From assembly GCF_028473645.1 (NCBI RefSeq), contig NZ_CP097269.1, positions 628,001 to 692,000 on the forward strand: a DNA stretch of 64,000 nt, written 5' to 3'. This document shows positions 55,729-63,699 of this stretch, one piece after another. This stretch comes from Acidovorax sp. GBBC 1281. Its GTDB lineage: Bacteria; Pseudomonadota; Gammaproteobacteria; Burkholderiales; Burkholderiaceae_C. The notes beneath the pieces are model-generated. The model was not told where the DNA came from, made no database searches, and saw only the letters and a list, made by a program, of their open reading frames with translations. The translations under genes were made by a program, and so were the position numbers. The stretch's first letter is position 1. The number at the start of each line of letters is the position of its first letter.

Positions 55729-57166
55729 GGGGGGCATTGTCGCCCCCGGCCAGTTCGGTGAAGGGCAACTGCTGCTTAACCAGGATGACGGTGCACGGCG
55801 CATCGCGCGCCACGCGGATCGGAATGGTGTCGATGAAGCGCTGCAGCGGCACGCCGTGCGTGGCCGCGCCCAGGATCATCACGCCCACGCGGTTGCCCTG
55901 GGCGTAGCGCACCAGGGCCTGGGCCACGTCGCTCGCCTCGATCACCTGGTGGCTGGCGCTGTGCCCGGCCAGGTCCAGCCCGGCGGACCATTGGCGCAGG
56001 CGCACCAGGTGGCGGCGGTGCAGCGTGGTTTCGCTGCGCTCGCTGTTCGATGCGCTGCTGGCCGAGGGCGAGATCACGGTCACGCAGGCCAGCCGCGCCC
56101 CGGGGCGGATGCCCAGCGAGCGCGCCGCCGCCTGGCGCAGCGAGTACAGCGTGGCATCGCTCGCGTCCTCGCCCGGCACGGCCACCATGAGGATGGGCGC
56201 CGCCTCGATCTGGCGCGCCGGCAGCGGGCTGGGCTGGTAGTGCATGCCCGCCGCCTTGAGCCAGCGGCGCAGGTGCGCCCGCACGCCCGGCCCGCGCAGG
56301 CGCCGGCCGCGTTCGGTGACCGGCACCTGCTCGGGGTGCGTCAGGTCGAAGGCCAGGTGCGCGGCCGACGGATAGCGCTGCGCGGCCTCGGGCTCCAGGC
56401 AGCGCAGGATGATCTCCTGCAGCCACTCGGGCACCTGCGGCCGGTGGCGACGCGGCGGCGCGGGTGTCATCCACAGCCGCTGGCGCAGGCCGCCGCGCGT
56501 GGTGGGGGCACCGAAGGGCAGTTCGCCCGTGGCCAGTTCGTACAGCATCACGCCGATGGCGAAGAGGTCGCTGCGCAGGTCGCCGCGCACGCCCACCACC
56601 TGCTCGGGCGCGATCCAGGCGGGCGAGCCCACGGCCTCGCGCATCTCCTCGGCCAGCAGGTCGGGGTAGTGGGCGTGGCACGAGAGGCCGAAATCCAGCA
56701 GCACTGCGCTGCCGTCCGCGCGCAGCAGCACGTTGGCGGGCTTGAGGTCGAGGTGGCACACGTTCTGCTGGTGCAGGCTGTGTGCGGCATGCGCCATGGC
56801 CGCGCCCAGTCGGGCCACGGTGGCGGCGTCCGGCAGCTGTGGCAGGTCCAGCCAGTGCTGCAGCGTGTGGCCTTCGATGTGTTCCATCACCAGGTAGGGC
56901 AGCCGCGCCAGGTCGCCCGCGGCGACGAAGCGCGGCACGTGGCTGCCGCTCAGCGTGGGCAGGATCTGCAGCTCCACCTCGAAGCCGACGATGGTCTCTG
57001 CGCCGTCGCCCGCCGTCATGCGCGGGATCTTCATCGCCAGCGGAAAGCCCGCGTCGCGCACGGCGCCCGCATAGCCCACGCGGTACACGTGCGCCATGCC
57101 GCCCGCGTGCAGGCATTCGTGCACGACGAAGCCGTCCACCTCGGTGCCGGGCGCGAGCAGCTTCAT
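55721..57166 (-). CDS. Ser/Thr protein kinase fused to a universal stress protein domain
   Basis: 481 residues. Kinase domain ~10-275: glycine loop HAGGMAHVYRV, catalytic lysine LAMKIPRM, HLDLKPANVLL (HRD as HLD), DFGLSCHAHY and APEQVVGVRGDLRSDLFAIGVMLYEL. The remaining ~150 residues are a UspA-type domain (PILMVAVPGEDASDATLY, QGNRVGVMILGAATHG, DAPCTVILVKQ). The fusion suggests a stress-signal output linked to nucleotide or envelope status. It lies between a metallophosphoesterase and the SrkA kinase on the same strand, so kinase and phosphatase may act on shared targets; inferred. Confidence 0.92.
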   Translation of the reverse strand: MKLLAPGTEVDGFVVHECLHAGGMAHVYRVGYAGAVRDAGFPLAMKIPRMTAGDGAETIVGFEVELQILPTLSGSHVPRFVAAGDLARLPYLVMEHIEGHTLQHWLDLPQLPDAATVARLGAAMAHAAHSLHQQNVCHLDLKPANVLLRADGSAVLLDFGLSCHAHYPDLLAEEMREAVGSPAWIAPEQVVGVRGDLRSDLFAIGVMLYELATGELPFGAPTTRGGLRQRLWMTPAPPRRHRPQVPEWLQEIILRCLEPEAAQRYPSAAHLAFDLTHPEQVPVTERGRRLRGPGVRAHLRRWLKAAGMHYQPSPLPARQIEAAPILMVAVPGEDASDATLYSLRQAAARSLGIRPGARLACVTVISPSASSASNSERSETTLHRRHLVRLRQWSAGLDLAGHSASHQVIEASDVAQALVRYAQGNRVGVMILGAATHGVPLQRFIDTIPIRVARDAPCTVILVKQQLPFTELAGGDNAPHG

Positions 57167-57200
57167 GCGGGGCTCCGGGCGGGCCGCGCGATGGCGTGGC

Positions 57201-57959
57201 TCACCGCCCCAGCTCCAGCCGGTCGGCGAAGAACGCGGGCAGGCCGGCAGCGCGCACGGCGGCCGCGGCCGCGGCATGGTCGTAGGGCACACGGTGGAAG
57301 GCGACCGTCGCGGCGTGGTCGTCGAACAGCGCGTACATGGCGCGCACGTCGCGGTCGCGCGGCTGGCCCACGGAGCCCGCGACGCCCAGCCACTGGCGGT
57401 GCGGCGGCACCGGCACGGGCACGCCGGGCTGCGGCGCAAAGCGCATCAGCTTGGCGGTGGGCGTGAGGAAATACAGCGCCTGCTCGTGCACGTGTCCGCA
57501 GAACACGTAGCGGATGGCGGGGTCGAGCTGGCTGGCCGCAGCCATGCTGCGCTCGGCCGCGCCCGCGTCCTGCACGTAGTGCCAGTGGCTGGGCTGGTCG
57601 GCGCTGGCGTGCACCAGCAGCGTGTTCGCGCCCAGGCGGCGCGTGAGCGGCAAGGTGGCCAGAAAGGCGCGGTGCCGGGGCGACAGCTGCGCATGCGTCC
57701 ACTGCGCGCTCTGGTCGCCCATCTGGGTGGGCGTTGCGGGCGGTTCCAGCGCCGCGACGTCGTGGTTGCCCAGCACGCAGGGCGCGCCCTCGGCCGCCAG
57801 GGCCATCGCCTGTTCGACCACAGCCACGGGATCGCCGCCGTAGCCCACCAGATCGCCCAGCAGCGCGAACTGCTCGGCGCCCTGGGAGCGGGCATGCGCC
57901 AGGCAGGCATCGAGGGCATGGCGATTGGCGTGGATGTCGGCGAGCAGGGCGATCTTCAT
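57201..57959 (-). CDS. Metallophosphoesterase (calcineurin-like fold)
   Basis: 252 residues. All five metal motifs are present: LLADIHANRHAL (DxH), LLGDLVGYGG (GD), CVLGNHDVAAL (GNHD), LLVHASADQPSHW and FCGHVHEQALYF (GHxH). The family includes protein phosphatases and small-molecule phosphodiesterases. It is the first of three co-directional genes with two protein kinases, so a protein phosphatase is attractive but not shown. The ATG at 57959 fits the family N-terminus MKIALLADIHAN. Confidence 0.92.
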   Translation of the reverse strand: MKIALLADIHANRHALDACLAHARSQGAEQFALLGDLVGYGGDPVAVVEQAMALAAEGAPCVLGNHDVAALEPPATPTQMGDQSAQWTHAQLSPRHRAFLATLPLTRRLGANTLLVHASADQPSHWHYVQDAGAAERSMAAASQLDPAIRYVFCGHVHEQALYFLTPTAKLMRFAPQPGVPVPVPPHRQWLGVAGSVGQPRDRDVRAMYALFDDHAATVAFHRVPYDHAAAAAAVRAAGLPAFFADRLELGR

Positions 57960-58165
57960 GGCGGACGCGCGAGGCAGGGGTCAAGGGTGCGAAAAGGCAT
58001 CGGCCCGCGGGGGCGGGGCCGCCTGCGATGATGGCTCCGAATGGTGCCATTGGCGGGGGTGAGTGAGCGGGAAGCGCAAAAAAGGTGCAATCGCGCGGGT
58101 GTCGCCGTGCATCGCCGCCGGGTGTCGCTGCGGCGCCCCGCTGGCGCTCGCTTCGACGGAGTGAT

Positions 58166-58186
58166 TTGCTATATTTTTGGTAGCAA
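58166..58186. repeat. Dispersed GCTAT palindrome, copy 8 (diverged)
   Basis: TTTGCTATATTTTTGGTAGCAA, with one mismatched arm position. Confidence 0.65.
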
Positions 58187-58250
58187 CCGAGGCAGATAAA
58201 ACCCCGGCATCACGGCCAATCAGGCCATGGAGGCGTACCGGGCACCACGC

Positions 58251-58294
58251 AAAAGCCCCCCGGCCGCGTCGGATCGCGGCCGGAGGGCTTTTTT
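58251..58294. terminator. Terminator of ohr
   Basis: AAAAGCCC…CCGGCCGCG pairs with CGCGGCCGG…GGCTTTTTT around a TCGGAT loop. It lies 15 bp past the ohr stop and has A/T runs on both sides. Confidence 0.88.
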
Positions 58295-58308
58295 CAGGCC
58301 GATGCCGG

Positions 58309-58725
58309 TCAGGCCAGCGTGATCGTCACGTCGATGTTGCCGCGCGTGGCGTTGGAGTAGGGGCAGACCTGGTGGGCGGCGTCCACCAGTTGTTGCGCCT
58401 GGGCGCGGTCCAGGCCGGGCAGGCTGACCTTCAGGCGGGCGGCGATGCCGTAGGCGTTGGGGATCTTGCCCAGGTCGACTTCGGCGTCCACGGACACGTC
58501 CTGCGGCACGGCGATCTTCAGTTGGCCGCCCACGGCCTTCAAGGCGCCAATGAAGCAGGCGGAATAGCCGGCGGCGAAGAGCTGCTCGGGGTTCGTGCCC
58601 GTGCCGCTGGTGCCGGGGGCGGAGAGCGTCACGTCCAGGCGTCCGTCATCGGTGCGCGAGGCGCCGTCGCGGCCGCCGGTGGTGTGGGCGCGGGCGGTGT
58701 AGAGGACTTGGTCGAGCGATGGCAT
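58309..58725 (-). CDS. ohr: Organic hydroperoxide resistance protein Ohr
   Basis: 138 residues, standard size. The two reactive cysteines are visible: AGYSACFIGALKAV (peroxidatic) and HQVCPYSNATRGNIDV (resolving). The glutamate/arginine environment is present (NPEQLFAAGYS). Ohr reduces organic hydroperoxides with lipoylated-protein electrons. AAAGGAA precedes the ATG at 58725. It follows ohrR by 95 bp on the same strand and a strong terminator ends it. Ohr should rise when OhrR is oxidised. Confidence 0.96.
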   Translation of the reverse strand: MPSLDQVLYTARAHTTGGRDGASRTDDGRLDVTLSAPGTSGTGTNPEQLFAAGYSACFIGALKAVGGQLKIAVPQDVSVDAEVDLGKIPNAYGIAARLKVSLPGLDRAQAQQLVDAAHQVCPYSNATRGNIDVTITLA

Positions 58726-58820
58726 GGTGATTCCTTTGCAGTGAATGCCCGCGGTGCGGGCGGTTGAGGGACAAAAAAGACAACGAAAGCGAGAACGAAA
58801 AAGCGGTGAGGACGGCGCCG

Positions 58821-59294
58821 CTAGCCGGAGCCGATCCGGCGGCGCAGCTGCTGCAGCTGCCGGGTCAGCGCCGTGAGTTCGGGCAGGGTGCACTGGCTGC
58901 TTTCCAGCACGCAGGCGGGAATGGCTTCGGCGCGGTCGCGCAGGGCCCGGCCGGCGGGGGTGAGCGTGGTGCGCACGCGGCGCTCGTCCTGCGCATCGCG
59001 CAGCCGCGACACCAGGCCCGATGCCTCCAGGCGCTTGAGCAGCGGGGTGAGCGTGCCGGAGTCGAGGAACAGGCGCTCGCCCAGTTCGGAGACGGTGATG
59101 CCGTCGCGCTCCCACAGCGACAGCATCACCAGGTACTGCGGGTAGGTGAGGCCGATGGACTCCAGCAGCGGCTTGTAGAGCTTGGTCATCGCCAGCGACG
59201 CGGAATACAGCGCGAAGCAGACCTGGTTGTCCAGCTGCAGCAGAGCGGGGCTGGGCGTGGAGACCGGGTGGGCGAGGGCGTCGGGGCGGGGCAT
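58821..59294 (-). CDS. ohrR: OhrR, MarR-family peroxide-sensing repressor
   Basis: 157 residues. The sensing cysteine lies in the N-terminal DNQVCFALYSASLAMTK, and the winged helix is YPQYLVMLSLWERDGITVSELGERLFLDSGTLTPLLKRLEASGLVSRLRDAQDERRV, the OhrR signature. Oxidation by organic peroxide releases it from DNA and turns on ohr. A second cysteine is present (ACVLESSQC), so it may be of the two-Cys type. The ATG at 59294 is preferred: the longer start at 59330 would fall inside the operator palindrome. Confidence 0.95.
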   Translation of the reverse strand: MPRPDALAHPVSTPSPALLQLDNQVCFALYSASLAMTKLYKPLLESIGLTYPQYLVMLSLWERDGITVSELGERLFLDSGTLTPLLKRLEASGLVSRLRDAQDERRVRTTLTPAGRALRDRAEAIPACVLESSQCTLPELTALTRQLQQLRRRIGSG

Positions 59295-59304
59295 GGGCTG
59301 GATT

Positions 59305-59346
59305 GTGATGCCCAATTCAATTGCGCGCAATTGAATTGGGCATCAC
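59305..59346 (-). promoter_or_regulatory. 42-bp perfect palindromic operator of ohrR-ohr
   Basis: Arms GTGATGCCCAATTCAATTGC… are perfect complements around the centre at 59325/59326. It is 11 bp upstream of the ohrR ATG. The inner AATTCAATTGCGCGCAATTG is like known OhrR operators (AT-rich inverted repeat), but it is unusually long and perfect. Confidence 0.85.
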
Positions 59347-59485
59347 CCCATCAGCGCTGGGGGCTTGACGAGCGGCGTGCAGGCGGCAGCGTCGAATGGG
59401 TGTATCGCGGGGCGGTGGAAGGCGGCTGAACGTGTGTGCCCTGCTGCCGAGGGTATGCGTCAAAACGGCCCTCACCGCAATGAGT

Positions 59486-59524
59486 ACTAGGGCATGTTGC
59501 TATTAAAAATATAGCAATCATGGC
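59486..59524. repeat. Dispersed GCTAT palindrome, copy 9 (fullest copy)
   Basis: ACTAGGGCATG then TTGCTATTAAAAATATAGCAA and TCATGGCC. It shows the consensus layout best: ACTAGGGCAT tail plus the 21-bp palindrome. It is 46 bp past the stop of the 3-hydroxyacyl-CoA dehydrogenase. Confidence 0.85.
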
Positions 59525-59569
59525 CTGACCCGTCGGAGGGGGCCGGGGCTGCCCATGCCCCGGGGAAGG

Positions 59570-60418
59570 TCAGTACGCGTACACGCCGTGCCCGGTCTTG
59601 CGGCCCAGGCGGCCGGCGGCCACCATTTCCTTGAGCAGCGGGCAGGGGCGGTATTTGCTGTCGCCGAACTCGGTCAGGTACACGTTCATCACCGCCAGGC
59701 ACACGTCCAGGCCGATCATGTCCGCCAGCGCCAGCGGGCCGATGGGCTGGTTGCAGCCGAGCTTCATGCCCGCGTCGATGTCCTCGGGCGTGGCCAGGCC
59801 CTCGGCCAGCACGAAGAACGCCTCGTTGATCATCGGCACCAGGATGCGGTTGACCACGAAGCCGGGCGCATTCTTCACGGTGATGGGGCTCTTGCCCAGC
59901 GACTCGGACAGGGCCTTCACCGTGTCGTGCGTGGCATCGCTGGTCTGCAGGCCGCGGATGATCTCCACCAGCGCCATCATCGGCACCGGGTTGAAGAAAT
60001 GCATGCCGATGAAGCGGTCGGGCCGCGACGTGGCGGCGGCCAGTTGCGTGATGGAGATCGACGAGGTGTTGGAGGCGATGATGACCTCCGGCGCCACGAT
60101 GGCGTCCACCTGCTTCAGGATCTTCACCTTGAGCTCGTGGTTCTCGGTGGCCGCCTCGATCACGATCTGCGCGGCCTTGAGGTCGTCGTAGTTCGTCGAG
60201 GTGCGGATGCGCGAGAGGGCCGCGTCCTTGTCGGCGACGGTGATCTTTTCCTTCTTGATGAGCCGGTCCAGGCTGCCGGCCACGGTGGACAGGCCCTTTT
60301 GCACGGCGGCCTCCGAGATGTCCACCATCACCGCGTGGATGCCCGACACGGCGCAGGCCTGCGCGATGCCGTTGCCCATGGTGCCTGCGCCGATGATGCC
60401 GACGGTCGTGATCGTCAT
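59570..60418 (-). CDS. 3-hydroxybutyryl-CoA (3-hydroxyacyl-CoA) dehydrogenase
   Basis: 282 residues. NAD-binding start VGIIGAGTMGNGIAQACAVSG, the conserved VIEAATENHELKVKIL, NTSSISITQLAAATSRPDRFIGMHFFNPVPMMALVEII with the catalytic histidine, and GFVVNRILVPMINEAFFVL. It oxidises 3-hydroxyacyl-CoA esters with NAD(P). It may serve the aminobenzoate pathway, butanoate or PHA metabolism, since the window shows no specific partner. No gene sits close upstream on the same strand, so it is probably monocistronic. Confidence 0.95.
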   Translation of the reverse strand: MTITTVGIIGAGTMGNGIAQACAVSGIHAVMVDISEAAVQKGLSTVAGSLDRLIKKEKITVADKDAALSRIRTSTNYDDLKAAQIVIEAATENHELKVKILKQVDAIVAPEVIIASNTSSISITQLAAATSRPDRFIGMHFFNPVPMMALVEIIRGLQTSDATHDTVKALSESLGKSPITVKNAPGFVVNRILVPMINEAFFVLAEGLATPEDIDAGMKLGCNQPIGPLALADMIGLDVCLAVMNVYLTEFGDSKYRPCPLLKEMVAAGRLGRKTGHGVYAY

Positions 60419-60684
60419 ATAAAGTCTTTCCGGCCAAATAGCCAAATCAAAAAAACAGGGGTTGCGCGGATCGGCGTGATCGTATCGGCAATCGCGGGCG
60501 GCGCATTGTTGCTGCCGTTGCTGTAGGCATTCGGCAAGTGCTGCGCAATACCGCACTCCCTAGGCATGGGCATGTGCTCTGCGCGCGCACTGGCGTCTGA
60601 TCGATGAGGTGATCTGTCGGGCAGGCGCGCGACAACCTTGTCGCCGCGTTCCTCTCTGGGTTTGGAATGCACAACGATAGATTG

Positions 60685-60709
60685 TTCGCCCGGTAAACCA
60701 ATGGTTCGT
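60685..60709 (+). promoter_or_regulatory. PIP box (HrpX-type), TTCGC-N15-TTCGT
   Basis: TTCGC (60685-60689), exactly 15 bp, TTCGT (60705-60709). It fits TTCGB-N15-TTCGB. It lies 97 bp upstream of the second effector candidate's ATG and points in the same direction. An AT-rich CAAAAAT occurs ~30 bp downstream as a possible -10. Confidence 0.72.
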
Positions 60710-60805
60710 GAAGTCTGGGTTCTGCCCAATCGAAGCGGCAAAAATCCAACGACTGGCTTGGCGCGTGGTCAGATAAACACGGCTGTCAACCTATTCGGGC
60801 ACTCT

Positions 60806-61957
60806 ATGAAGTCATCCATTGTTAGTCGAGAAACCCCGGTTCGTGGTGCAAAGGAAACGGCGGCGGCACCGTCGACGCGACCGGCCTCGACTTCCCGACC
60901 ATCTGCAACGACTGTCGATGATTCTTCGCCTCTGAACAGACGCTCGCCTCTCCGGGGTGACGGGGCACTGCGGCCCAGGGTGAAATCGCCATCCTATCAA
61001 CGCAGTCCGCAACATGTTTCCAACGAAGAGAAATCAGGATTCCATCGGGCTTCGTCGCCATCGTCTCGGCCGCCTCTTGCGCCCACCTCGCGCAGTTCTG
61101 CAACCCACACCGCCCTTGAATCACCGGCAACCTTCGGACGACTCGGCAACATGAAGAATGTGGTCGGCGTGATTGATCACAGTGCGGGCGAAAAACCGGA
61201 CCCACGCTTGGGCCCTCATTTCCGCCTGTCGCTCGCTGAGCCCATGGTTCAATGCGCCGATGGCATCGTTCGCCGGTTCCCTGCTGGAGCGCGCAGTGAA
61301 CACATTGCCTCGGGCGAGATTCACGATGTTCCGTCCCATCGGGTCACTCATCACATCGCGGGAATCGAGGTTTCTGCAGACTTCAAACAGGCTGCCTTCA
61401 TGGTCGAGGGCTTTCCGGTAAGCCCTGCCAAGATGGGAGCATTCACTGTTTATCCCATGCCAGGAGGGCGATTCATGGTCCCTCAACCGGGCGCCAATGA
61501 TTGCGCGAGTGCTTGTGAGTTGATGATGCTCCTCGATAACGGGGTTGCATCGATCGGTGGCAATTCGCCTCCACTACCTATGACGGGAGTACGTCGGAAC
61601 GATCACGAAATCATGGCGACGCTCCAAGAGAAAACGGGCCGTACTCCTGTCAAAGTCAAACACGAGATCAATTACAAAACAGGCCTGTTCGGGGGAACAC
61701 ACGCCAGCAGGAAAGAGACTTGGCGGGATTTATCCCAAAAAATAGATGAACTGGGATCCTGCATTCTGACCAAGAACGGACACGATGTGATGCTCGACAA
61801 AGTGCGGGAAGACAATGGGAAGTTCTTCTTGACGATCAGGGATCCCTACCATGGCACATGCATGGAATTTGAAGACTCCGCTGAATTCTTTCCAAGTCTG
61901 TCGGGTTCGAAAAAAGCGGTCGTTGTAGAAGCCATTTTTCTGGGAAAGGCGTCATAG
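60806..61957 (+). CDS. Candidate type III effector with papain-like (C39-like) cysteine protease core
   Basis: 383 residues. Residues 1-~110 are Ser/Pro/Thr/Arg-rich and disordered, as in type III export regions. The C-terminal half has a papain-like/C39-type arrangement: Gln227 and Cys233 in VPQPGANDCASACELMMLLDNG, His326 in LTKNGHDVMLDKV and Asp346 in LTIRDPYHG. Relatives with a Q-x5-C / H / D core cut or modify host proteins. A PIP box is 97 bp upstream of the ATG. GC content is below the flanks, a sign of transfer. No chaperone gene is adjacent. The start at 60806 was chosen because longer starts overlap the promoter. Enzyme class and host target are inferred. Confidence 0.75.
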   Translation: MKSSIVSRETPVRGAKETAAAPSTRPASTSRPSATTVDDSSPLNRRSPLRGDGALRPRVKSPSYQRSPQHVSNEEKSGFHRASSPSSRPPLAPTSRSSATHTALESPATFGRLGNMKNVVGVIDHSAGEKPDPRLGPHFRLSLAEPMVQCADGIVRRFPAGARSEHIASGEIHDVPSHRVTHHIAGIEVSADFKQAAFMVEGFPVSPAKMGAFTVYPMPGGRFMVPQPGANDCASACELMMLLDNGVASIGGNSPPLPMTGVRRNDHEIMATLQEKTGRTPVKVKHEINYKTGLFGGTHASRKETWRDLSQKIDELGSCILTKNGHDVMLDKVREDNGKFFLTIRDPYHGTCMEFEDSAEFFPSLSGSKKAVVVEAIFLGKAS

Positions 61958-62028
61958 CAGGAGCGCGCGTTGCGAGGCACTGAAAAACCGTTGCCGGGGC
62001 TTTCAGGTTGCCCGGCCGTCGCTCGCTG

Positions 62029-62871
62029 TCAGGCCTGGAACCGCTTGCGCGTGAGCGCCAGCGCCGTCCAGAACGCTACCACCGTGGTGACCACCAGCAC
62101 CAGGCCGTGGCGCAGCGGGTGCGCGGGCCACTGGTCCATGAACAGCGGGCGCACCAGCTCCACCGCGTTGGCCAGCGGCAGCCAGTCGGACACATGGCGC
62201 ACCACGGCGGGCAACTGCTCGCGCGGGAAGAACACGCCCGACAGGAACATCATCGGCGTGAGCACCAGGGTGAAGTAATAGGTGAAGAAGTCGTAGCCCT
62301 TGGCCAGCGCGTTGAAGATCAGCGCGATGCTGGAGAACATCACCCCCACGAACAGCAGCACGGGCCAGGCCACGAGCAGCTTGGGGCTGTGGCTGATCTT
62401 CAGCGCCAGCATCACGCCCAGGATGGCGGTGACGGTGAACACGGCCTTGAAGGCGGCCCACAGCATCTCGGCCAGCACCACGTTGTCCAGGCTGACCGGC
62501 GCGTTCATGATCCCGTCCCAGGTCTTTTGCACGTGCATGCGCGAGAAGGCCGAGTACAGCGCCTCGAAGCTGGCCGCGTTCATGGCGCTCATGCAGATGG
62601 AGCCGCTCGCCAGGAACAGGATATAGGGCACCTGCGTGCCCCCCACGTTCACCTGGCCCACCAGCGCGCCCATGCCGTACCCGAAGGCGACCAGCCACAT
62701 CAGCGGCTCGGCGATGTTGCCCACCAGGCTGGGGATGGCCAGCTTGCGCCACACCAGCAGGTTGCGCAGGAAGACGGGCCACCAGCGGGCGGACAGCTCG
62801 GGCGCGCGCCAGATCGAGGGGGTGGCCGGTCGGGCCGGCGTGGCGGGGCTGGGGTGGGGGGCGGTGGACAT
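62029..62871 (-). CDS. ABC-2 type transporter permease (NodJ-like)
   Basis: 280 residues with six membrane helices: LVGNIAEPLMWLVAFGYGMGALVG, VPYILFLASGSICMSAMNAASFEAL, WAAFKAVFTVTAILGVMLAL, PVLLFVGVMFSSIALIFNALAKGY and FFTYYFTLVLTPMMFLSGVFFPREQLP. It matches ABC-2 permeases of the NodJ/DrrB type, which export lipids, polysaccharides or drugs. The ATPase partner is usually adjacent but is not found on either side here. It may pair with an ATPase elsewhere. Confidence 0.88.
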   Translation of the reverse strand: MSTAPHPSPATPARPATPSIWRAPELSARWWPVFLRNLLVWRKLAIPSLVGNIAEPLMWLVAFGYGMGALVGQVNVGGTQVPYILFLASGSICMSAMNAASFEALYSAFSRMHVQKTWDGIMNAPVSLDNVVLAEMLWAAFKAVFTVTAILGVMLALKISHSPKLLVAWPVLLFVGVMFSSIALIFNALAKGYDFFTYYFTLVLTPMMFLSGVFFPREQLPAVVRHVSDWLPLANAVELVRPLFMDQWPAHPLRHGLVLVVTTVVAFWTALALTRKRFQA

Positions 62872-62913
62872 GGCGCTATTGTGCGGCGGCCGAGCGACGG
62901 GCCGCGGCCGGGC

Positions 62914-63699
62914 TCACAGCACCTTCACCGCCCGGCCGATGTACTGGATCGGGCCGGTGGGCTTGCCGATGGGCGAGCCGCTCGGGGGCTCCAGCGTCAG
63001 CTCAAACAACTGGTTGGGCTGCAGCGGCGGCAGCTTTTCCAGCGCCAGCTGCAATGACTGGCCGGGCTGGACCAGTCCCAGCGAGACCGGCCCGCTCCAG
63101 CTGTCGGCCTTGGTCCAGAATTCCAGCGCGTGGCCCGCGGGCACTTCGGCCACGCCCAGCGGAATGAGCTGGAGCGCGCTGGGCGAACTCGCCTGCACGA
63201 CCCAGCCGGGCGCCTTGTCCTGCGGTGCCACCAGCACCACCATGAACTGCGGGGGCACGGCCTGCGGCGCCACGCGGGTGACCAGCACCGCGGCCAGCAC
63301 GGCCGCCATGGCAAAGCCCGAGCCCGCCAGCCCGCGCCACAGGCCCAGGTGGTTCCACCAGTTTCGGGAAGGCCGGGCCGGCGCCGGCCGGGGCGCTGGT
63401 GACGCGGCCGGTGAATGGGAATGGGCGGCTGGCGCGCTGGCCTGTGCGCCGTCGGCGGCCTGCAGCGAGGCATCGATGCGCGTCCACAGCTGGGCCGGCG
63501 GTGCGATCGGCTCGGCCAGCCCGGTCAGCGGCAGCAGCCGCGCTTCCCAGTCGGCCACGGCGCGCTGCAGGGCCGGGTCCGATGCCAGGCGCTGCGCCAC
63601 GCGGGCGCGGGCGGCGGCGGACAATGTGCCCAGCACGTACTCGCCGGCCAGCAGGTTCAGGTCTTCGGGCACGGCGGGATGGGGGATCGGCGCGGTCAT
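62914..63699 (-). CDS. Anti-sigma factor (RskA-like, with zinc-finger-like N-terminus)
   Basis: 261 residues. The N-terminal LNLLAGEYVLGTLSAAARARVAQRLASDPALQRAVADWEARL is an anti-sigma (RskA) helical domain, one membrane helix lies at ~145-165 (GLAGSGFAMAAVLAAVLVTRV), and a periplasmic RskA C-terminal domain follows (VAEVPAGHALEFWTKAD, LQPNQLFELTLEPPSGSPIGKPTGPI). It holds the ECF sigma factor at the membrane. Its ATG overlaps the sigma stop (ATGA at 63696-63699). Confidence 0.9.
   Translation of the reverse strand: MTAPIPHPAVPEDLNLLAGEYVLGTLSAAARARVAQRLASDPALQRAVADWEARLLPLTGLAEPIAPPAQLWTRIDASLQAADGAQASAPAAHSHSPAASPAPRPAPARPSRNWWNHLGLWRGLAGSGFAMAAVLAAVLVTRVAPQAVPPQFMVVLVAPQDKAPGWVVQASSPSALQLIPLGVAEVPAGHALEFWTKADSWSGPVSLGLVQPGQSLQLALEKLPPLQPNQLFELTLEPPSGSPIGKPTGPIQYIGRAVKVL

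Larger units (their letters stand above)
57960..58308. other. Intergenic region, 349 bp
   Basis: It holds the promoter area of the metallophosphoesterase series, one GCTAT palindrome copy (58166-58186) and the ohr terminator (58251-58294). No ORF of coding quality was seen. Confidence 0.6.
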
